NCBI GenBank assembly: GCA_030263665.1 | Contig: SZPK01000008.1 | Location: 310,001 to 374,000, forward strand | DNA length: 64,000 bases | Direction of reading: 5' to 3' | Source of the DNA: Villigracilis sp024434165 | Lineage (GTDB): Bacteria; Chloroflexota; Anaerolineae; Anaerolineales; Villigracilaceae | In this document: positions 17,946-24,767 of the stretch, piece by piece | How the letters are laid out: each line of letters starts with the position of its first letter | Numbering within the stretch: the first letter of the stretch is position 1 | Position numbers and translations under genes: made by a program | The notes under the pieces: generated by a model | What the model was told of the DNA's origin: nothing | The model's database searches: none | Seen by the model: only the letters and a program-made list of their open reading frames with translations

Positions 17946-18566
17946 ATGTCCAAAAAACTGCCGTTACTGATCCTTCTTGCCATCCTGCTCTCATCCTGCC
18001 TGCCTTCGCAGCAGCCCACCGCCGACGTCCAGTCGCAGGTCAATACCGCCGTCGCAGGGACGATGCAAGCCAACGAACAGATTGCCCGCTCTGTGGAAGA
18101 GACAGTCTCCGCCCAACAGCCGGAAGCCGCACCCCCAAGCGAACAACCCGGCACAAGCAGCATCGTCTTCCAGGTGAGCGAAACGCCGACCTTCACCGCC
18201 ACACCGTTCACGGTTGCATCCGCCACCCCCACCAACACACCCATCCCGTTGAAATATACCTGCACGGTCATCAGCCGCGCGCCGAGGGACAATACCACCT
18301 TCCGCCAGAACGAAGAGTTCGAGATCAAGTGGACGGTCGTCAACACCGGGACGCGCCCCTGGTACGAAAACGTGGACATAAAATTCGTGGGCGGGACGAA
18401 CTTTGCCGGGTCCAAGCGCGTGGAGATCCGCAAGGGATTGCAGCCCGGCGAATCGTTTGAAGTGCGGCTCGACGGCAAGGCGCCCAGCAAAGCGGGGTAT
18501 TACGTCATGACCTGGCTGGTGGACGGTCCCATGTGCTATGCGTATGCCGCCATCAATGTAAAGTAA
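17946..18566 (+). CDS. Lipoprotein with NBR1-like Ig domain
   Basis: Signal peptide with lipobox LLSSC, a low-complexity Thr/Pro/Ala linker (about residues 40-100) and a C-terminal beta-sandwich. The pattern FRQNEEFEIKWTVVNTGTRPW and QPGESFEVRLDGKAPSKAGYY matches the NBR1 Ig-like (FN3-like) domain found in exported bacterial proteins. Likely a surface adhesion or binding protein. A good AAGGAG site precedes it, and it forms a tandem pair with the next gene. Confidence 0.8.
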   Translation: MSKKLPLLILLAILLSSCLPSQQPTADVQSQVNTAVAGTMQANEQIARSVEETVSAQQPEAAPPSEQPGTSSIVFQVSETPTFTATPFTVASATPTNTPIPLKYTCTVISRAPRDNTTFRQNEEFEIKWTVVNTGTRPWYENVDIKFVGGTNFAGSKRVEIRKGLQPGESFEVRLDGKAPSKAGYYVMTWLVDGPMCYAYAAINVK

Positions 18567-18580
18567 AGGCTGTTTGAACC

Positions 18581-19222
18581 ATGCTCCGGCGTAGATCCAG
18601 AACTTTCCTTCTTTCCATCGTTACAATTCTGGCGCTGGCGTGCGTTCCCACGCTCAGCCCTGCCTCTGCGCCCATTCCCACCCTGGACCCGAACGCCCCC
18701 TTTACGGCAATCGTGCAGACTGCGGGCGCGGCGGCAACCCAAACGGCATTGTTCGCTCCGCCCACCGCCACACCCACCGTTACACCCACGCGCACGCCCA
18801 CCGAAACGCCAACGCCAACCCCCACGTTCCTGTTCCTCGTTCCGCCCACCCATACGGTCCCGCCTACGTTGATTCCGGTGGGCAGTTCAGGCTTGGAATT
18901 TGAATGTCAGGTCATCTCGCAGGAACCGGCAAACGAGAGTGTTTTGACGGCAGGCGTCCGCTTCGAAGCGCGCTGGATCGTGGCGAACGTGGGTAAGGCA
19001 GCCTGGGATTCCGACAACGCAGACTATCGTTACAGCGAAGGCACGCGAATGTACCTGCAATCCATCTACGATTTTCCGGCGACCATTTCGCCCGGCGTAA
19101 CGGTGGAGTTGTCAGCCAGTATGCAGGCGCCTTCCAACCCGGGCACATACACAACGACATGGACCATCACCATCGGCAAGAGAAGTTTCTGCCCAATGAA
19201 GTTGACCATCAACGTTCAGTAG
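18581..19222 (+). CDS. Lipoprotein with NBR1-like Ig domain, paralogue
   Basis: Same layout as its upstream neighbour: signal with lipobox LALAC, Thr/Pro linker (TPTVTPTRTPTETPTPTPTF) and a domain with LTAGVRFEARWIVANVGKAAW and SPGVTVELSASMQAPSNPGTY. The two genes are 14 bases apart and probably arose by duplication. A strong bidirectional terminator follows. Confidence 0.8.
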   Translation: MLRRRSRTFLLSIVTILALACVPTLSPASAPIPTLDPNAPFTAIVQTAGAAATQTALFAPPTATPTVTPTRTPTETPTPTPTFLFLVPPTHTVPPTLIPVGSSGLEFECQVISQEPANESVLTAGVRFEARWIVANVGKAAWDSDNADYRYSEGTRMYLQSIYDFPATISPGVTVELSASMQAPSNPGTYTTTWTITIGKRSFCPMKLTINVQ

Positions 19223-19230
19223 ATGCAAAA

Positions 19231-19260
19231 AATCCTCCGAGTTGCTCGGAGGATTTTTTG
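19231..19260 (+). terminator. Bidirectional rho-independent terminator
   Basis: An 11-bp stem (AATCCTCCGAG with CTCGGAGGATT) with loop TTG and T-tracts on both sides serves the lipoprotein pair (+) and pheT (-). Confidence 0.9.
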
Positions 19261-19270
19261 TAAGGGTCGG

Positions 19271-21850
19271 TTAACTGCGCAGTTTTGCGCCCAGTTCCTT
19301 TTCCAGCCGCTTGACGATCTTGTTGCGGATGGCGGCGGCTTCGGCGTCGGTCATGGTCTTGTCTTCGGCTTGGTAGGTCAAGGCGTATGCCAGGGATTTT
19401 TTGCCCGCGCCGATCTGGTCGCCGCGATACACGTCGAACAGGCGGACGTTCGTCACGCTTCGACCTCCCGTCTGGCGAATCAGCGCTTCGACGGATTCCG
19501 CCAGCACCGCTTCATCCACAATGACGGCGATGTCTTCGTAAATGGGCGGAGTTTCAGGGATGGTTTTGATTCCGTATGCCGGCTGGATGCCGCGCAGCAG
19601 GTCGAGGTCGAATTCCGCGACGAGGATGGGGGAATCGCCCAGCTCGTACTGCTCCTTCACCAGCGGATGCAATTCACCAAACGCGCCCACCACCTGTCCG
19701 TTCACTTTTAGTTCGGCGGTTTTGCCAGGGTGGAGATGGGAATAGGAATCGCTCGCAGTGTAGGAAACGTTCGGGAGGCGCAGCCCGCTCAACATGAGTT
19801 CGATGCGTCCCTTCAGGTCATAGAAATCCAGTTTGGGGGAATCCTTTACATCCCATGCGGTCGCTTCGCGCAAGCCCGTCATCGCAATGGCAAGTTTGCG
19901 CGACTCGTTGGGGAGATCATTCTTGACGGGTTCAAAGATCGGACCGATTTCAAAGAATGAAAACGAGTCGCTGTAACGGATGTTTTTCTCCAGCGTATCC
20001 AGCACGGAGGCGATGAGGCTGCGGCGCAGGACGCTCTTTTCGGGCGCGATGGGATTCGTAAGTCGGACGTAGTCGTCGTGATGCGCGATGCGCGATTCCC
20101 TTTCCACGGAAGTCATGCGATACGTGACAACCTCCTGGAAGCCAAGCGCAACGAGCAGGTCGCGCAGGTGCTCCTCCCACTCGTGGACGGGGTTGCCGAC
20201 CTGCGGCGGGAGCGCGTCTGCCATGGTGGTGGTGGGGATGTTGTCGTAGCCGTAGACGCGGGCGACTTCTTCCAGCACATCCGCCATGCCGACGATGCCT
20301 TCGCCGATGTCAAGGCGGTGCGGCGGGGCGGTGACTTGCAATTTGTTGTTGGTAATTTTGCATTTGAATTCGAGGCGCTTCAAAAGATCGGCGGTTTGTT
20401 CGAGCGTGAGGTCAATGCCGAGCCAGCGTTTGACATCATTGACGGTGATGTCCACCACCGCATCCTTCGGCGGGAGCGGATACGCATCCACAAGGTCGGG
20501 GGCGACTGCGCCGCCGGACCAATCCGCCATGTATTTCAAGCCGAGGCGGACGCCGTGTTCCGCGAGCGAGGGATGCACGCCGCGCGAAAAACGGAACGAC
20601 GCCTCAGACGGCAGGTTGTGTTGTTTCGCCGTGCGGCGGATGTTGATGAAGTTCCACGCCGCGCCTTCGAGCAGGATGTTTTTGGTGGAGTCGGTCACTT
20701 CGGATTCCGCGCCGCCCATCACGCCTGCGAGGGAGAGCGAGCCTTTTTCATCGCAGACCAGCACATTCGTCGCGGTGAGCGTGCGCTCGACCCCGTCCAG
20801 TGTGGTGAGTTTTTCGCCGTCCTTCGCGGTGCGGGTGATGATTTTTATCTTTTTGTTAGGCAAGTTGGAAACTTGCCCTACACGGCTTACAAGCACGTCG
20901 TAATCGAAGGCGTGGAGCGGCTCGCCCAGTTCGAGCATGGCGTAGTTGGTCGCATCCACCACGTTGTTGATGGGACGGATTCCCGCCAGTTTGAGCCTGC
21001 GCTGAATCTGATACGGGCTGGGCTTGATCTCCACATTGCGAATCAAGCCAACGACAAAGCGCGGGTTGAGTTCTGGCTCCGTGATTTCGATCTCGACCAA
21101 TTCCTTCACCGACTGACCACTGGTCACTGGTAACTGATCACTGATCACTGGCAACTGGTCACTGCTCTTCTTCAACTCCCGCCCCAACATCGCCGCCAAC
21201 TCGCGCGCAATCCCAACGACATTCACGTTCCTTGCCATGTTCGGCAGGATGGAAATATCCAGCACGGCGTCGCCCATGTAATCCACGAGCGGCATGCCCA
21301 CGGGCGCATCGTCGTCGAGGAGGATGATGCCTTCGTGTTCCTCGGTGATGCCCAGTTCCTTTTCCGAGCAAGCCATCGAGTACGACTCCACGCCGCGAAT
21401 CTTGGCGCGTTTGAGCGTCATCAGCACCTGACCTTCGGCGTGACCGTCGTAGAGCGTCGCGCCTTCCTTTGCGTACGCCACCTTGATCGGCTTGGGTAGT
21501 TTACCCGTGCCTTTGAGGTGGAAGATGTTCGGCGCGCCTGTCAACACCACCTGGTCCTGCTGACCGTCGTACAGGTCGAGCAGGGTTAACTTGTCCGCGT
21601 TGGGATGAGGCTTCACCTCGCGGATTTCGCCCACCACGATCTTTTCGCGGTCCCAGGCAATGCCGCTGGTCTTGAACTCGTGCCTCCCGCTGGAGTGCAT
21701 TCCCTGCGCGGCGTGGTTGGGCATCGGCAAGCCGACGTAGCGAATCTCGTCCACCTCCATGCCGGCGAGGGTGAGTTTGCGCGCAATATCTTCGACGGAC
21801 AGACCTTCGAGGTCAATGAAATCTTTTAGCCATGAGAGAGGTATTTTCAT
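19271..21850 (-). CDS. pheT: Phenylalanine-tRNA ligase beta subunit
   Basis: Beta chain of the PheRS heterotetramer, with tRNA-binding, B5, core-like and anticodon-binding (FDX-ACB) domains. The start MKIPLSWLKDFIDLEG at 21850 is set by the AAGGAG box and the conserved N-terminus. The C-terminus TMTDAEAAAIRNKIVKRLEKELGAKLRS is standard. Length of 859 aa is slightly above usual because two short repeat-derived peptides are inserted in frame. One is near residues 227-246 (contains SDQLPVISDQLPVTS) and one near residues 324-332 (VGQVSNLPN). The reading frame stays open throughout. Confidence 0.95.
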   Translation of the reverse strand: MKIPLSWLKDFIDLEGLSVEDIARKLTLAGMEVDEIRYVGLPMPNHAAQGMHSSGRHEFKTSGIAWDREKIVVGEIREVKPHPNADKLTLLDLYDGQQDQVVLTGAPNIFHLKGTGKLPKPIKVAYAKEGATLYDGHAEGQVLMTLKRAKIRGVESYSMACSEKELGITEEHEGIILLDDDAPVGMPLVDYMGDAVLDISILPNMARNVNVVGIARELAAMLGRELKKSSDQLPVISDQLPVTSGQSVKELVEIEITEPELNPRFVVGLIRNVEIKPSPYQIQRRLKLAGIRPINNVVDATNYAMLELGEPLHAFDYDVLVSRVGQVSNLPNKKIKIITRTAKDGEKLTTLDGVERTLTATNVLVCDEKGSLSLAGVMGGAESEVTDSTKNILLEGAAWNFINIRRTAKQHNLPSEASFRFSRGVHPSLAEHGVRLGLKYMADWSGGAVAPDLVDAYPLPPKDAVVDITVNDVKRWLGIDLTLEQTADLLKRLEFKCKITNNKLQVTAPPHRLDIGEGIVGMADVLEEVARVYGYDNIPTTTMADALPPQVGNPVHEWEEHLRDLLVALGFQEVVTYRMTSVERESRIAHHDDYVRLTNPIAPEKSVLRRSLIASVLDTLEKNIRYSDSFSFFEIGPIFEPVKNDLPNESRKLAIAMTGLREATAWDVKDSPKLDFYDLKGRIELMLSGLRLPNVSYTASDSYSHLHPGKTAELKVNGQVVGAFGELHPLVKEQYELGDSPILVAEFDLDLLRGIQPAYGIKTIPETPPIYEDIAVIVDEAVLAESVEALIRQTGGRSVTNVRLFDVYRGDQIGAGKKSLAYALTYQAEDKTMTDAEAAAIRNKIVKRLEKELGAKLRS
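20857..20880 (-). repeat. In-frame palindromic repeat inside pheT
   Basis: TAGGCAAGTT, spacer GGA, AACTTGCCCTA form an imperfect palindrome. On the coding strand it reads GTAGGGCAAGTTTCCAACTTGCC and encodes VGQVSNLP. Wording matches a palindromic repeat style usually found between genes. Confidence 0.7.
21116..21172 (-). repeat. Iterated palindromic repeat inside pheT
   Basis: Repeated words ACTGGTCACTG, ACTGATCACTG and CAACTGGTCACTG are packed end to end and translate as SDQLPVISDQLPVTSGQ. The same word family occurs in the pdxS-pdxT spacer at 58535-58616. Confidence 0.75.
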
Positions 21851-21867
21851 AATCAACTCCTTCGGAG

Positions 21868-21895
21868 TGCGATATTCGTTATTCGATACTCGAGT
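21868..21895. repeat. ATATTCG-type repeat at the 3' edge of the four-helix gene
   Basis: GCGATATTCG, TTATTCGATA and CTCGAG words similar to those on the other side of the gene (22371-22430). It overlaps the stop codon of the four-helix-bundle gene. Confidence 0.55.
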
Positions 21896-22349
21896 CTGAA
21901 GACGATAATAAATTTTCTTCGAAGATGTAGTCGGTAGACATTTCGCGAACCGAATAATTCGCCCCAGGTTCATTGGCTCCCTGTTTACTTTTCTTCAAAA
22001 AGCCAATGTATCCATTGATGAGACGATTTAGATTTTCACCATCCACTGTCAGTGCCTGGTAGAGGACTTCAGGAATGTAGCCGACTTTGTAGGCATGAAC
22101 GATGTGACTCAATGTCTCTTCGAGAGAGCCGCGTGCAATATAGCAAAACCGCACATTATCTTGAAAGTAAAAACGTCCGTGTCCTTCTGCGATATTGGCA
22201 GGAATGCTTTGAGAAGAACGGCGGATTTGCTGACTGAGCGCCCATTTCTCATCCAGCGGAAGCAAAGGAAGCAGTTCCTTGTGAACACGCACGGCAAAAT
22301 CTCTTGCCCTGCACCAGACATCCAATTTTTCCAATCCGCTAACACTCAT
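21879..22349 (-). CDS. Four-helix-bundle protein (23S rRNA intervening-sequence family)
   Basis: 156-residue helical protein with family hallmarks GLEKLDVWCRARDFAVRVHKE, WALSQQIRRSSQSIPANIAEGHGR and a long helix with ETLSHIVHAYKVGYI. The start at 22349 is chosen because a GGAG box lies 8 bases upstream. Function is unknown in the family; members occur inside rRNA genes or scattered as insert-like genes. Here it sits between pheS and pheT, flanked on both sides by similar ATATCG-type repeats, which suggests arrival as an inserted unit. Confidence 0.88.
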   Translation of the reverse strand: MSVSGLEKLDVWCRARDFAVRVHKELLPLLPLDEKWALSQQIRRSSQSIPANIAEGHGRFYFQDNVRFCYIARGSLEETLSHIVHAYKVGYIPEVLYQALTVDGENLNRLINGYIGFLKKSKQGANEPGANYSVREMSTDYIFEENLLSSSDSSIE

Positions 22350-22370
22350 AATGATCTCCATCTTGCATCA

Positions 22371-22430
22371 TCTAATATCGGCCATCAAATATCGCATTAT
22401 CGAATTTCTAATCTCGAATATCGGCTGTCG
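22371..22430. repeat. ATATCG-type iterated repeat between pheS and the four-helix gene
   Basis: Tandem self-complementary words (TAATATCGG, CAAATATCGC, ATTATCGAATTTC, CTCGAATATCGG) occupy most of the spacer. Related words flank the other end of the inserted gene. Confidence 0.6.
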
Positions 22431-22436
22431 GCTTTT

Positions 22437-23495
22437 CTAGAACTGCTCCAGGAACCTCACATCGTTCCCCCAGAAATAACGAATGTCGCCGACCTTGTTC
22501 CTCAGCATCAACTGGCGTTCGGGTCCCATGCCCCAGGCGTAGCCGGAGTAGATCGCCGGGTCGTAGCCGCCGTTTTGCAAAACGACCGGATGCACCATGC
22601 CGCAGCCGAGGATTTCCAGCCAGCCCGAATTTTTGCAGACTGCACAGCCCTTCCCGCCGCAGACGAAGCATTCCACATCCACTTCGGCGCTCGGCTCGGT
22701 GAACGGGAAGTACGAAGCGCGGAAACGCAGCCTTGCGTTCTCGCCGAACATGCGGCGGACGAAATCGGCAATTGTGCCTTTCAAATCCGCGAAGGTGATG
22801 TTCTTGCCGACGGCGAGTCCCTCCACCTGGTTGAACTGCACTTCCGAACGCGCCGTGATCTGCTCATAACGGAAGCACATGCCCGGCAGCGCAATGCGAA
22901 TCGGCGGCGGGTCGCTGGGGTTCATTGCCGCAAATTTGCGCATGGCGTGGATTTGCCCCGGCGAGGTGTGCGTGCGCATCAGGATCGGATCGTCGCCGCG
23001 TCCCTCCGCTTCGATAAAGAACGTATCCTGCATGTCGCGCGCGGGATGATGCGGCGGGAAGTTCAATAATTGGAAGTTATATTCATCGGTTTCGACTTCA
23101 CGAGAGGTAAAGACCTGGAAGCCCATCTCCGCCAGAATGTCCAGCACGCGGCGCAATTGCTGGGTGGATGGGTGCAGCCGCCCGACGTATTTCTTCCGCC
23201 CAGGCAGGGTCACATCCAGCACTTCCTCTTCGAGGGATTTCGCCAGCATGGCTGCTTTCACCGCCTTGGTGCGCTCCTCCAATGCGGCTTCCAGCGTCAC
23301 CTTGACGCGGTTCGCCGCCTGACCGATGACAGGTCGCTCTTCTTTGGAGAGTTTGCCCAGCCCGGAGAAAACCGACATCAGCGGCGAACTCCGCCCCAAG
23401 TGCGCCACACGCCACGCTTCCAGCGCGGCGGGGTCCGTGATGGAACTCAACGAATCCAACGCCGTTTTTTCGATTTCGTTCAGTTTGTCCTGCAT
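22437..23495 (-). CDS. pheS: Phenylalanine-tRNA ligase alpha subunit
   Basis: Catalytic alpha chain of class II PheRS, attaching Phe to tRNA(Phe). Class II motif 2 is seen near GMCFRYEQITARSEVQFNQVEGL and motif 3 near GGYDPAIYSGYAWGMGPERQLMLR. A short cysteine knuckle (CFVCGGKGCAVC) is present, as in many bacterial PheS. The start is ATG 23495, with GGAGG five bases upstream; an in-frame TTG at 23507 is rejected. Length is 352 aa. A T-box leader upstream controls expression. Confidence 0.95.
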   Translation of the reverse strand: MQDKLNEIEKTALDSLSSITDPAALEAWRVAHLGRSSPLMSVFSGLGKLSKEERPVIGQAANRVKVTLEAALEERTKAVKAAMLAKSLEEEVLDVTLPGRKKYVGRLHPSTQQLRRVLDILAEMGFQVFTSREVETDEYNFQLLNFPPHHPARDMQDTFFIEAEGRGDDPILMRTHTSPGQIHAMRKFAAMNPSDPPPIRIALPGMCFRYEQITARSEVQFNQVEGLAVGKNITFADLKGTIADFVRRMFGENARLRFRASYFPFTEPSAEVDVECFVCGGKGCAVCKNSGWLEILGCGMVHPVVLQNGGYDPAIYSGYAWGMGPERQLMLRNKVGDIRYFWGNDVRFLEQF

Positions 23496-23514
23496 ACATG
23501 CCTCCAAGATTTCA

Positions 23515-23609
23515 TGTCGTTGCGAGTGGCGCTTTCAGCGCCCCGAAGCAACCTCCCGGTTAATTAGGAGATTGCTTCGGGCGGGCGAACACCGCCCTCG
23601 CAATGACAT
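23515..23609. repeat. CGAAGCAATCTC-type interspersed palindrome, copy 1
   Basis: Ends are inverted: TGTCGTTGCGAG at the left, CTCGCAATGACA at the right, with inner pairs CCGAAGCAACCTCC and GGAGATTGCTTCGG. It lies in the pheS mRNA leader between the T-box terminator and the start codon. A second copy is at 57840-57929. Confidence 0.8.
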
Positions 23610-23616
23610 AATGTAC

Positions 23617-23652
23617 AAATAAAAACCTCCCGCCCACAATGGGACGGGAGGC
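23617..23652 (-). terminator. Regulated terminator of the pheS T-box
   Basis: On the minus strand the stem CCTCCCGTCCC...GGGCGGGAGG is followed by TTTTTAT. It lies just past the T-box sequence, as expected for attenuation. Confidence 0.85.
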
Positions 23653-23915
23653 GCTTTCGCAGTCCCGCGGTACCACCCAAATTAGCGCTCGCCGTTTGAG
23701 GCTCGCGGCTCACTTTATGCCGACGAAGATCGGCTTCCCCGATAACGCTGGGATGGCGGTTCGCACTACCCGGTAACGCGAGATGCCATCTCGCGTTACT
23801 TTCACACGAACGGCTCGAGAGGGAACTTCAACTGGTTTCGGTCGGGCGCAATTTCACCGCTTGCCTTGCGCGTCTCTGGCGGCTTCCGCCAGCCTACTTT
23901 CCTCTGTCACAGCCT
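23617..23915 (-). promoter_or_regulatory. T-box riboswitch (tRNA-Phe sensing) for the pheST operon
   Basis: Leader RNA on the minus strand. The conserved T-box GGGTGGTACCGCG lies at 23662-23678 and pairs with the uncharged tRNA acceptor end. A Stem I start resembling GAGGAAAGTAG is near 23905, and a specifier loop reads TTGAAGTTCCCTC. The codon TTC (Phe) at complement 23823-23825 sits in the usual specifier position. The terminator follows at 23617-23652. Uncharged tRNA(Phe) should favour the antiterminator and switch on pheS and pheT. The 5' end is approximate. Confidence 0.88.
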
Positions 23916-24060
23916 TTGCCTGGTTGGCTGTAATTATCTGCGGAATCGAAGCCGTGTCAAGGCTTGCGCTTCGGGGTTTCTCGAAACCGGCGGTGATGCC
24001 CGGCGCGGTCACAAATTGCGCGGCGCCGGGGGAATGCGCAATCTGCAGCCGCAGGCATAC

Positions 24061-24066
24061 TATAAT
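24061..24066 (+). promoter_or_regulatory. -10 element close to a start codon
   Basis: TATAAT ends only six bases before ATG 24073, so transcription would begin at or next to the start codon. No ribosome site is visible. The -35 match is poor. Confidence 0.5.
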
Positions 24067-24072
24067 CACGCC

Positions 24073-24702
24073 ATGCCAAAACTCACCCCCAAGATCATCC
24101 TGGAAGGCACACGCCTGACGTTCAAAACCGATATCGCCTTTGCGCTCAACGAACATCCGCGCATGGTGGGTCCGCGCAAGTACCGCTATCACTCGCCGCT
24201 CGTCTCCGGGGAGTGGTGCGCGTTCACGAACTTCCCCTGGGGGCGGGGATTGATCAACTTCGAGCCGCAGGAGGAGGCGCTGGCGATGGAGACCTACGCC
24301 ACATGGGTCAAACTGTTCGAACTGCAGCGCTATTACTCATGGATCGTGGACCGCTTTCACCTGTCCACGCGCATGTACCAGTGGATGAAATACAACAAGG
24401 ATTACGATTTTCGCTGGCTGGAGGAACGCCTGCTTCCGCTTAACTTCCGCCTGGTGATGATGACCCGCTCGCCCGAGTCGTTCGAAGCGGCGCGCGCCGA
24501 ACGCCTGAAGGTTTCCGGCAATCCTTCGCAATACGATGATCTGAACCTGTTCGTGGAGGAGCAGGCGTTGATCCGCAGGCTCTTCGATGAGTCCATCCTG
24601 CCGAAGATCGAGATTGACATCTCGGACAACGACATCCACGCCGCAGTGGAGCGCATCGCAGACTGGATGGAATCCACAGGCGGGTTGTACATGAACTCCT
24701 GA
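24073..24702 (+). CDS. P-loop kinase-like protein with altered Walker A motif
   Basis: 209-residue protein opening with IILEGTRLTFKTDIAFALNE, which aligns with the Walker A of thymidylate/deoxynucleoside kinase-like proteins (GxxxxGKT). The second glycine is Phe17 here (G12-x4-F17-K18-T19). Later MMTRSPESFEAARAERLKVSGNP resembles the Arg-rich lid segment, and the C-terminus KIEIDISDNDIHAAVERIADWM matches the end of small-molecule kinases. It may be a nucleoside/nucleotide kinase relative with changed phosphate binding. The identity is inferred from motif order only. Confidence 0.7.
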   Translation: MPKLTPKIILEGTRLTFKTDIAFALNEHPRMVGPRKYRYHSPLVSGEWCAFTNFPWGRGLINFEPQEEALAMETYATWVKLFELQRYYSWIVDRFHLSTRMYQWMKYNKDYDFRWLEERLLPLNFRLVMMTRSPESFEAARAERLKVSGNPSQYDDLNLFVEEQALIRRLFDESILPKIEIDISDNDIHAAVERIADWMESTGGLYMNS

Positions 24703-24731
24703 GGGCGCCGCAGGATTGCAACGCAATTTTC

Positions 24732-24760
24732 TTGCGCGCGCCCTTTTGAATCGGTATACT
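24732..24760 (+). promoter_or_regulatory. Promoter of the Ser/Thr kinase gene, probably leaderless
   Basis: TTGCGC (24732-24737), 17-base spacer, TATACT (24755-24760). The predicted start point coincides with ATG 24768, and no ribosome site is seen. Confidence 0.6.
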
Positions 24761-24767
24761 AGACCTC

